From assembly GCA_023443745.1 (NCBI GenBank), contig JAEZTB010000053.1, positions 1 to 5,229 on the forward strand: a DNA stretch of 5,229 nucleotides, written 5' to 3'. Positions 1 to 5,229 of the stretch are shown piece after piece. Under the pieces are notes generated by a model that was not told where the DNA came from, did no database searches, and saw only the letters and a list, made by a program, of their open reading frames with translations. Position 1 is the first letter of the stretch. Every line of letters begins with the position of its first letter. Position numbers and translations under genes: made by a program. This DNA is from Bacillota bacterium. Its GTDB lineage: Bacteria > Bacillota > Clostridia > DSM-8532.

Positions 1-10
1 CAATTATCCC

Positions 11-1384
11 ATGTCCTGGAAGCCAGAGAAGGAGAAACTGACTTCCCCGATTTATTATTGCCTTGCGGACATGATGGAACGGGACATTAAAAATGGAATT
101 TTATATCCCAATACAAAATTACCCCCTCAGAGAGAATTGGCTGATTTTCTGGACCTCAATCTAAGTACCATAACAAGAGCATATAAGCTCTGTCAAATGC
201 GGGGACTCGTACATGCGGTTACCGGAAAAGGGACCTTTGTGACTCCCAATGCCAATGTAACGACCTCAACGGCTGAAAAGGCAACCGCTTCCCGCATTGA
301 ATTGGCCCTTATCCACCCATTTTACAATTCTAATAAGTTAATCCGTGATCTAACCATTGAAATACTCAAAAAGCCATTTTCCGAGCAGCTATTCGAGTAT
401 TCGCACCCTCTTGGAAATCGGGGACAGATGCAGATTGCCTCCGAATGGCTCCAGCGCTTTGGAATTAATGCCGACGAAACGAATACGATGATCACGGCCG
501 GAGCCCAGAACGCTTTAGCCACGGTTCTGTCTTCGCTTTTTGAAGCAGGGGATAAGATAGCCGTGGACGCCTACACATATCCCAATTTTATTAGCTTGGC
601 CAACCTGTTCTATTTGCATTTGATCCCGATTGAAAATGATGAGGAAGGTATGTGTCCCGAAGCGTTAGAAAATGCTTGCGCCACCCAGAATATCAAGGGG
701 CTCTATGTTATGCCGACTGGTAGTAATCCCACGAATATAGCTTTTACCGATTCCCGCAGAAAGGAAATCGGTAAAATTATTCGAAAAAGGAATCTGATTG
801 CCATTGAGGATGATAATAACGCTGCCCTGATGGAAGTGAAATGTCCGCCTCTTACCCTGGAAGCACAAGAAAACTGTATTTTCGTCAGCGGGCTTTCGAA
901 GCCGCTCTGCCCCGGCCTGCGGATTGCCTACCTATACGTTCCTTTCCATTATATGGCGGACATGGAGCGCGGTATTTTCAGTCATAACCTGAAAATTTCC
1001 TCGCTGAATATTGAGATTGCTACAGAATTGATACGAAGTGGCCTGGACCAGAGTATCATGCGTGAAAAACGGGAATCGGCCTTACGGCACAACCAGATGT
1101 ACTATTCTTATTTTCCGGCCCAGCGCCAATACATGGAATCCTATTACCAGTGGCTGGAGTTGCCCGCCGGATGCCAAGGCAGGCTATGCGAGTCAGAACT
1201 GGCTCACCGGGGAGTCGGTGTCTTTGGAGCTGAACGTTTTTCTGTCAGCAGCCAGGCAAAATGCAGTGCGATCCGCATTGCAACGTGTTCCGTAAAAAAT
1301 GAACAGGAGCTCTGTCAGGGGCTGGAAATTATACGGCAGTTCATAAAAGAACAGACCTCTGGCACATCTAATTTTATCGTATGA
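11..1384 (+). CDS. MocR/PdxR-type GntR-family regulator with aminotransferase-like domain
   Basis: This is a 457-residue protein of the MocR class, cytoplasmic DNA-binding regulators that use a PLP-binding aminotransferase fold as their effector domain. Residues about 12-79 form a GntR winged helix, with LPPQRELADFL, the recognition stretch LSTITRAY and the wing TGKGTF. After a short linker, residues about 97-447 form the fold-type I domain. Visible landmarks are AGAQNAL (163-169), Asn239 in GSNPTN, EDD (266-268), Schiff-base Lys297 in GLSKPLCPGLR, Arg304 (phosphate contact) and Arg422 in IRIA (carboxylate contact by family analogy). The Tyr usually found two or three residues after the cofactor Asp is replaced: the segment reads EDDNN. 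Length is normal for the family. The start is the first ATG in the window, and its MSWKP opening suits the family, but the frame is open back to the window edge and no ribosome site is visible in the ten bases before it. Its target is not identifiable; MocR genes often lie beside or divergent from their target, which here would be off the left edge. Confidence 0.93.
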   Translation: MSWKPEKEKLTSPIYYCLADMMERDIKNGILYPNTKLPPQRELADFLDLNLSTITRAYKLCQMRGLVHAVTGKGTFVTPNANVTTSTAEKATASRIELALIHPFYNSNKLIRDLTIEILKKPFSEQLFEYSHPLGNRGQMQIASEWLQRFGINADETNTMITAGAQNALATVLSSLFEAGDKIAVDAYTYPNFISLANLFYLHLIPIENDEEGMCPEALENACATQNIKGLYVMPTGSNPTNIAFTDSRRKEIGKIIRKRNLIAIEDDNNAALMEVKCPPLTLEAQENCIFVSGLSKPLCPGLRIAYLYVPFHYMADMERGIFSHNLKISSLNIEIATELIRSGLDQSIMREKRESALRHNQMYYSYFPAQRQYMESYYQWLELPAGCQGRLCESELAHRGVGVFGAERFSVSSQAKCSAIRIATCSVKNEQELCQGLEIIRQFIKEQTSGTSNFIV

Positions 1385-1420
1385 AATATGCGGCAGGAAG
1401 CGTACCTGCCGCATATTTTT
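1384..1420 (+). terminator. Rho-independent terminator between convergent genes
   Basis: A perfect 14-bp stem (1384-1397 with 1405-1418), GC-rich in its inner part, closes a 7-base loop and ends in a run of T (1416-1420) directly after the regulator's stop codon. It is well formed for plus-strand transcription. It also starts 10 bases beyond the stop of the convergent L,D-transpeptidase gene and could end that transcript too, although the T tract on the minus strand is short (three T, then C). Confidence 0.9.
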
Positions 1421-1429
1421 AACTCTATA

Positions 1430-3163
1430 TTATCCGGGACCCGATACGGGCTCCCCCGGATTCGTCGCTGCCTGTCCCGGCTCGCCTGGCATTGTCATTG
1501 AAGGAACCGTTTCTGGCTGCGCGGAACTGCTTTCGGGTATCTCTGCTGCGGGCCCCGGTGGTAAGGATGGCTGAGCCGGCGCCGTGGTCTCCTGCGGCTG
1601 GACCTCTTGGGAAGCAGTTTCCTTGGGACTTGTAGCCGGATTATTAACAGCCTTATCCTTCTTCGCCTTCTCCCCAGAAGCTGACGTAGTGGCTTTTTTC
1701 TCAGTTCCTTCCAGATGATAGCATAAGACCGGCATTCCGGCCTCAATGTTCTCAAAGATTGTCTTTGCAACAGTGGACGGAAGATTTACGCACCCATGAG
1801 AACCGCTCTTTTTGTAAATGGTTCCTCCGAAGCTGGAACGCCAATACGCATCATGCATTCCGATATTCCCGTTAAACGGCATCCAATAGCTTACAGGTGT
1901 CGCATAGTTTTTACCTTTTAAGGTTGCGTTCCTCTGTTTGTATGTCAACGGAAATGCCCCCGGCGGCGTACTCCAGCCCTTCACTTCGTCTCCGGACACA
2001 AAATCCGACTCCACCAGTAGCTTCCCATTTTTATAAAAATACAGATGTTGCGCTGTCAGGTTCATCTCAACATAGGTATCCCCATAATCCGGCTCGCCAT
2101 GGCTGGACGCTCGCTGGATATATACAGGCTCCCTATCCTGGCTCTGGCCCGAATCGATAATTTTTATTAGAGCCTCTGTTTCCTCCTTCTTGTTAATTCT
2201 CCATCCGTAAGCTCCGCCTTTAATCGTTACAACTGGGCCATAAGCAGTCTTCAGCTTTTTAGCTTGATAGGCGGTATCATACTTTTTAGCAAGTCCGTCC
2301 ACATATTCTGCGATCTTCTCTTTGTCCAGAACCGCCTTCCCCTGTCCGTCATCTGACAGCCACTGGCAGATGATACTACCGTCCAGCGTCTCCCTCTTGT
2401 CTCCAAAGTGATAGTCAACGGTGACATCCGCATACGCCCCCCAAGCTTCGGCCCGGGCCTTCAGCGCGGGATCATCTTTTAATATCTGCGGTTTCCTGTA
2501 GACATCAGCTTCTTCTAATGATATTCTCCCTTCCAAATTGAGAATTGCAGACGATACCTCACTGTAAAACTTTTCCGGAATCAGAGCATTTCCCATTATC
2601 TCCGGGACAATCTCATAACCGCTCCCTTTCACATATGTAAGATAAGCGTCCTCAGGATTTATAATCCGTTCGGAATCCATACAAATTAGCGAGTTAACAA
2701 TCGAAACTAATTTTTTTTCATCGTAGGAAATTATTGCCTTTCGTTCGTATTGTTTTCCCTTGATATAGTGGACTCCCCAGGCGAACGGGATTTGTTCCTT
2801 TAAAATTCCCTCTAGAGTTCCGTCATATTCCGTACAGAGATCAATATCATATCCGTGAATCTCTTCTTTCCCGCCTCGTTCTTCCAATATCAGCGTATAT
2901 TGTCTTACACCGGCATCCATCGCGGCCTTCCCCTGCTCTATATTCATACCGGAAATATCTATTCCATTAATTACTGTATTAGGAAAAAAAACATACTTGT
3001 ATTGAATACCTGCATACACGTAAAAAACACCAGTCATTACCAAAAAACTACCTGCTAATATAGCATGAATGGCCGATGACGTTCTTTTTTTTCGGGAACG
3101 TTTTTCAGGATAACGCCTGGGATAGGTTTTAACATTTGCTTTTCTTATTTTCTTTGCATCCAT
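1430..3163 (-). CDS. Membrane-anchored L,D-transpeptidase (YkuD domain) with PG-binding-4-like region
   Basis: This 577-residue enzyme is predicted to form 3-3 peptidoglycan cross-links or attach groups to stem peptides on the outer face of the membrane. Residues 1-30 are strongly basic and cytoplasmic. Residues about 31-53 are one transmembrane anchor. Residues about 60-340 resemble the repeated PG-binding-4 region found before YkuD domains in Firmicutes (for example the NGIDISGM motif). The YkuD catalytic domain spans about 363-482, with His437 in GMHDAYW and the signature SGSHGCVNLP carrying His456 and nucleophile Cys458, so the active site looks intact. Residues about 488-577 are a low-complexity Pro/Thr/Ser/Glu-rich tail, probably disordered, with two PGEP motifs near the end. 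The ATG is supported by a perfect AGGAGG seven bases upstream. It lies 39 bp downstream of the lipoprotein-like gene and is probably cotranscribed with it. The family call is strong; the exact cross-linking substrate is inference. Confidence 0.95.
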   Translation of the reverse strand: MDAKKIRKANVKTYPRRYPEKRSRKKRTSSAIHAILAGSFLVMTGVFYVYAGIQYKYVFFPNTVINGIDISGMNIEQGKAAMDAGVRQYTLILEERGGKEEIHGYDIDLCTEYDGTLEGILKEQIPFAWGVHYIKGKQYERKAIISYDEKKLVSIVNSLICMDSERIINPEDAYLTYVKGSGYEIVPEIMGNALIPEKFYSEVSSAILNLEGRISLEEADVYRKPQILKDDPALKARAEAWGAYADVTVDYHFGDKRETLDGSIICQWLSDDGQGKAVLDKEKIAEYVDGLAKKYDTAYQAKKLKTAYGPVVTIKGGAYGWRINKKEETEALIKIIDSGQSQDREPVYIQRASSHGEPDYGDTYVEMNLTAQHLYFYKNGKLLVESDFVSGDEVKGWSTPPGAFPLTYKQRNATLKGKNYATPVSYWMPFNGNIGMHDAYWRSSFGGTIYKKSGSHGCVNLPSTVAKTIFENIEAGMPVLCYHLEGTEKKATTSASGEKAKKDKAVNNPATSPKETASQEVQPQETTAPAQPSLPPGPAAEIPESSSAQPETVPSMTMPGEPGQAATNPGEPVSGPG

Positions 3164-3170
3164 GTGGTAG

Positions 3171-3176
3171 CCTCCT
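3171..3176 (-). promoter_or_regulatory. Ribosome binding site of the L,D-transpeptidase gene
   Basis: On the minus strand the bases read AGGAGG, a full Shine-Dalgarno match, with a 7-base spacer to the ATG at 3163-3161. This fixes the start codon and indicates efficient translation independent of the upstream gene. Confidence 0.9.
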
Positions 3177-3202
3177 ATAATGATTTTTAGTATTGGTTTT
3201 CA

Positions 3203-4423
3203 TCATGGCGCAGGATAAATCGTTTTCCTTGCTTTCCAGTCCACCACAAGCTGTTGGTTATGTCTTTCTACAACAAATAAACGGTCTTCCGCAAACTTAA
3301 CCCGCTCCTCGCAGGGAGGATTATAGACAATCTCCCCTGAACTATTTATAACTATGGGCTCCATATTTCCGCCGTTATTCAGAAGTAGATAACCATTTGA
3401 ATATCCATAAATAATAAAAGGCTGTCTGATCAAACAGGCCTCTCCTGAATATATGGAAACCTCCGTTTCCGAGCCCCTCTTATCTATCATATAAAATATA
3501 CCGTCCTGCAATTCTGATATATAGCAATCACCCGGGGATTTTATTTTAAGCCTATACTGTCTGCCGTTTTCCGGGTATTCTACCACTAAATAGCAGCCAC
3601 TCAGATAGGAATAGCAGCCGTCCCCCAACACAAAACTATATGGAATTCCATCACGCGATAACAGCTGCTTTCCATCCTGATCATACACCCTTGTTGTGCG
3701 ATGATCCGTAACCGTATAGTAGCCTCCTCCCGCAGAATAGACAGCCACGATATCGCCCGGCCTTGTCAACGGTCGCCCTTCCGCCAACCCGTATATCAAC
3801 AGCTCACCTCCATAGGACAGCTCAACCCAGTTTCTCCCAAAATATGCGATTATATGTAACGGCTCCATATCCCCGTCGTAATTCGGAAACCACTCCGATA
3901 ACGCTTCACAAATATCCTTTTCCTGAAAAATTAATTCTCCCATGCTGTCAAATACAATTTCATTACCCTCATAGTATGCCACAAAATATTCCCCAATAGA
4001 AAAGCCGTATTCGTAATCACCAAATCCATCTAAGTTTACTTCATTCAACAACTCTTGTGAAGGACTGTAAATGTCCGCCTGCGCCGTATCACGCCGGATT
4101 ATCCAGACCGTATCTTTAACATAAACAATAGTCCTGTTGTCATCTTCCTTCCATATTTCATTTCCTTGCCGGTCTAATACCGCATGATGTTTTTGTATAG
4201 TATAAGCCTCATAGAGCTCAGTCTCCTCATTATAGGAAAGGGAAGCATATTGCGGCGGCAAAAACCATCTCTTCTCTCCCAGCAGATATAATCCGTAAAC
4301 CCTGTATTCATCGGGGCCTTGCCGGCTCAATATAACAGGTTCCAATCTGTCATAAATTCCGACGGTAGGGAGATATCCCGATATTACATCCTCTCTTTCC
4401 ATATTTCCGTTTAGAACAACCAC
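3203..4423 (-). CDS. WG-repeat-like/beta-propeller-like surface protein, main body of a nonsense-split lipoprotein gene
   Basis: This 406-residue frame starts at a GTG with no convincing ribosome site. It is dominated by short beta strands rich in Tyr, Val and Ile. A recurring unit of the form hydrophobic pair, Asp/Asn, two residues, Gly, two residues, hydrophobic pair appears at about 81-91 (VLDRQGNEIW), 156-166 (VFDSMGELIF), 245-255 (VYDQDGKQLL) and 357-367 (VINSSGEIVY), resembling WG or propeller-blade repeats. No catalytic motif is recognised. The same frame stays open for 14 more codons upstream (4424-4465), until a TAA at 4466-4468. Beyond that TAA it continues as a lipoprotein signal peptide starting at 4618. 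The true gene is therefore probably 3203-4618, about 471 codons, encoding a secreted, lipid-anchored protein. As it stands the body lacks an export signal and would be cytoplasmic if made alone. It ends in tandem TGA stops 39 bp before the L,D-transpeptidase, suggesting an operon and a shared envelope role. The repeat fold is inferred by eye. Confidence 0.75.
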   Translation of the reverse strand: MVVLNGNMEREDVISGYLPTVGIYDRLEPVILSRQGPDEYRVYGLYLLGEKRWFLPPQYASLSYNEETELYEAYTIQKHHAVLDRQGNEIWKEDDNRTIVYVKDTVWIIRRDTAQADIYSPSQELLNEVNLDGFGDYEYGFSIGEYFVAYYEGNEIVFDSMGELIFQEKDICEALSEWFPNYDGDMEPLHIIAYFGRNWVELSYGGELLIYGLAEGRPLTRPGDIVAVYSAGGGYYTVTDHRTTRVYDQDGKQLLSRDGIPYSFVLGDGCYSYLSGCYLVVEYPENGRQYRLKIKSPGDCYISELQDGIFYMIDKRGSETEVSIYSGEACLIRQPFIIYGYSNGYLLLNNGGNMEPIVINSSGEIVYNPPCEERVKFAEDRLFVVERHNQQLVVDWKARKTIYPAP

Positions 4424-4465
4424 CTGGGACTGCCCTTTTTCGTCTTTTTCCGTCAGTAAAAGGCA

Positions 4466-4618
4466 TTAATTTTCCTCAAAAAAAGTCGTGTCACTTTTTA
4501 ACGGCATACTTTCCGCCGGCACAATCTCTGGTGATATGCTTATCAGGTCTCTGTGACAGCCAGAAATAAAAGGTACACAAAACGTAAGGAATATCAGCTT
4601 CAAAATTTCTCTTTTCAA
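4466..4618 (-). pseudogene. Lipoprotein signal peptide and N-terminus, cut off by an in-frame TAA
   Basis: From a TTG at 4618-4616 the frame encodes 50 residues: MKRE, a hydrophobic core, then the lipobox ISGC with Cys21 as the predicted lipidation site, followed by a polar, Pro/Ser/Glu-containing linker. Then comes TAA (4468-4466). The following codons are in the same frame and read CLLLTEKDEKGQSQVVVLNG, running straight into the 406-residue body. A one-base change of TAT or TAC to TAA would explain the break, giving a strand that begins YCLLL. An AGAGG at 4628-4624, five bases before the TTG, is a plausible ribosome site. An in-frame stop at 12-10 codons upstream of the TTG, with no ATG between, supports this start. 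It was too short for a standard length cut-off. Alternatives are a sequencing error, stop readthrough, or a separate small lipopeptide, which seems least likely. Confidence 0.7.
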
Positions 4619-4697
4619 TTTATCCTCTTCTCGTTGGAATATTTATTGATGCTATCGCGGTTTTCGCTGCAGTAGTTCATCACCATGCAATGTAATA

Positions 4698-4726
4698 ATT
4701 GTACCATCGTTTTTGTATGTTTTAAA
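4698..4726 (-). promoter_or_regulatory. Sigma-A-type promoter for the lipoprotein and L,D-transpeptidase operon
   Basis: On the minus strand, TTTAAA (4726-4721) and TACAAT (4703-4698) are separated by exactly 17 bases. The -10 box matches the consensus at five of six positions and is preceded by TGG, an extended -10 feature. The -35 box matches at four of six. Transcription would begin near 4691, leaving a leader of about 70 bases before the TTG start at 4618. No competing promoter was noticed between this site and the coding start. Confidence 0.65.
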
Positions 4727-4734
4727 CTGTTTAT

Positions 4735-4749
4735 TTGTATGTCATACAA
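4735..4749. promoter_or_regulatory. Candidate operator: 15-bp palindrome beside the promoter
   Basis: TTGTATG and CATACAA flank a single central T, a perfect inverted repeat with 7-bp arms. It lies 8 bp upstream of the -35 box of the minus-strand promoter. A second copy of the half site within TTTGTATGT sits at 4712-4720, in the promoter spacer against the -35 box, exactly 22 bp (about two helical turns) from the first at 4734-4742. The GTAT/ATAC core resembles binding sites of some GntR-family regulators, but the binding protein is unknown. Confidence 0.4.
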
Positions 4750-4777
4750 TTAAAAGTAATGGGTGGAACAAGTACCA

Positions 4778-4993
4778 TTATTTCAGGACTATGCGTTTTC
4801 CTTTCATATACTCAATAACACAAAAAACATTGTCCCCTGTTCTATCTATGTCCTTCACACCTTTGGACGGCCTCTCGAATGAAATCCTCACATTCACTAC
4901 CTTCTTACAGTAGGCAGCTATTCTGATGACAGCTTTTAGTGAGTTATAAAACATTTCAACTACATCTATCTCAGAAAAGCTTTCTAAGCTGCT
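4778..4993 (-). pseudogene. Unrecognised coding remnant or small ORF
   Basis: The minus-strand frame is open from just after a TAA at 4996-4994 to a TAA at 4780-4778, giving up to 72 residues, or 58 if begun at the ATG at 4954-4952. The peptide contains FYNSLKAVIRIAAYCKKVV, then ISFERPSKG, TGDNVFCVIEYM and a basic end KGKRIVLK. The balanced charge and varied composition look protein-like, unlike the plus-strand frame overlapping it. No Shine-Dalgarno precedes the ATG, and the frame runs upstream of it toward the IS-side hairpin, so a C-terminal fragment of a gene cut by insertion is more likely than a complete small gene. I do not recognise the family. Confidence 0.35.
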
Positions 4994-4999
4994 TTAGAT

Positions 5000-5047
5000 A
5001 AAAATTAGACTATGCTTCTCATAAAAAAGAAAAGCATAGTCTAATTT
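5000..5047 (-). terminator. Rho-independent terminator downstream of the transposase gene
   Basis: A perfect 16-bp stem (5002-5017 with 5032-5047) plus two further pairs beyond one mismatch encloses an A-rich loop. On the minus strand it is followed by a run of five T (5004-5000). It lies 45 bases after the transposase stop and would insulate the downstream region from IS transcription. The long, AT-rich perfect arms could alternatively be an element-end structure. Confidence 0.75.
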
Positions 5048-5092
5048 GATTCTGCCTTGTGGCATCTTTGTTAAAATTGTTACTTAATGTTT

Positions 5093-5229
5093 TTAATGAT
5101 CGAGCAGTCTGGCACATACAAGCATTAAAGCACTTTGCCCATCGGGGAAAGCGCCAATTGCCCGGGTTCTACGTTTAATTTCCCGGTTAAGACGTTCAAT
5201 GGTATTGTTGGTGCGAATTCTAGTCCAGT
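5093..5229 (-). CDS. IS256-family (Mutator-type) transposase, C-terminal fragment
   Basis: Only the last 44 codons lie in the window, and the 5' part runs off the right edge. The peptide carries the family's C-terminal signature: RTNNTIERLNREIKRRTR followed by GAFPDGQSALMLVCARL. The Glu of IERLN corresponds to the final acidic residue of the DDE triad, the catalytic site for cut-and-paste or copy-type transposition. The protein then ends LLDH and a TAA, whereas family members as I know them usually continue some 15-20 residues (often an HVAGTQWG-like stretch). The tail is thus shortened or divergent, and it is uncertain whether the enzyme is active. Neither other translation frame downstream restores the usual ending. 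Confidence 0.92.
   Translation of the reverse strand, partial: WTRIRTNNTIERLNREIKRRTRAIGAFPDGQSALMLVCARLLDH

Larger units (their letters stand above)
4619..5092. other. Gene-poor intergenic and IS-flanking region
   Basis: This AT-rich stretch has no complete recognisable gene. It holds the leader and promoter of the minus-strand operon (about 4619-4726), the palindrome at 4735-4749, an unrecognised minus-strand coding remnant (4778-4993) and the terminator hairpin after the transposase (5000-5047). No tRNA, riboswitch or CRISPR repeat was seen. Confidence 0.6.
5000..5229 (-). mobile_element. 3' end of an IS256-family insertion sequence (boundary uncertain)
   Basis: The transposase C-terminus and its terminator mark one end of an insertion sequence that continues beyond the right edge. 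The outer boundary is a guess: the terminal inverted repeat cannot be identified without the other end, and no target duplication can be checked. The element end could lie between the stop codon and the hairpin, or beyond the hairpin. Confidence 0.5.

Noticed and set aside
1495..1770. Minus-strand Arg-rich 91-codon frame
   Set aside because: It is a shadow of the low-complexity tail of the L,D-transpeptidase in another frame; the extreme Arg content reflects the codon shift.
4423..4465. ATG at 4465 overlapping the TAA (TAATG), as a coupled start for the downstream body
   Set aside because: That ATG is in a different frame from the 406-residue body and reaches a stop soon after, so it cannot restart the protein.
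4619..4697. Possible riboswitch or attenuator in the operon leader
   Set aside because: The leader is only about 70 bases, with no strong hairpin followed by a T run and no recognised aptamer core.
4713..4913. Plus-strand 66-codon frame opposite the remnant
   Set aside because: It starts inside the minus-strand promoter, has no ribosome site, and its composition (many Thr, Phe, Ser, Tyr) is unlike a typical protein; it is largely antisense to the more plausible 4778-4993 frame.
4937..4990. AAYC motif in the remnant as a serine recombinase N-terminus (AAYCRVS)
   Set aside because: Only four residues agree; the conserved RVS and following catalytic region are absent in every frame, so the match is probably chance.

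Overview
The window looks like a chromosomal segment of a gut-type Clostridia species, probably Lachnospiraceae. This rests on moderate GC, Gram-positive AGGAGG ribosome sites, the style of the cell-wall L,D-transpeptidase and MocR proteins, and an IS256-type transposase. The taxonomic call is inference from style, not from a database match.

Layout from left to right. (1) Positions 11-1384 (+) encode a MocR/GntR-type regulator: a winged helix DNA-binding domain fused to a fold-type I aminotransferase domain. (2) A strong hairpin at 1384-1420 lies between convergent genes. (3) Positions 1430-3163 (-) encode a membrane-anchored L,D-transpeptidase with a complete YkuD active site and a long Pro/Thr/Glu-rich C-terminal tail. 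(4) Positions 3203-4423 (-) hold a 406-residue reading frame with WG-like or propeller-like repeats. In the same frame upstream, beyond a single TAA, lies a lipoprotein signal peptide starting at a TTG codon (4618). The whole unit 3203-4618 therefore reads as one surface lipoprotein gene broken by one nonsense codon. (5) Upstream of it is a well-formed minus-strand promoter with an adjacent 15-bp palindrome that could be an operator. (6) Positions 4778-4993 (-) hold an unrecognised reading-frame remnant. (7) A terminator hairpin at 5000-5047 follows the 3' end of an IS256-family transposase (5093 to the window edge, minus strand).

How the genes fit together. The lipoprotein and the L,D-transpeptidase lie head to tail, 39 bp apart, behind one visible promoter, so they probably form a two-gene operon for an outer-surface, cell-wall function. 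The MocR regulator is convergent to this operon, and its natural target is probably upstream of the window. The right end is IS-associated flank.

No clearly new multi-gene system is evident. The most notable points are the nonsense-split lipoprotein gene, the unusual Asn-Asn in the cofactor site of the regulator, the palindrome beside the operon promoter, and the unidentified remnant next to the IS.
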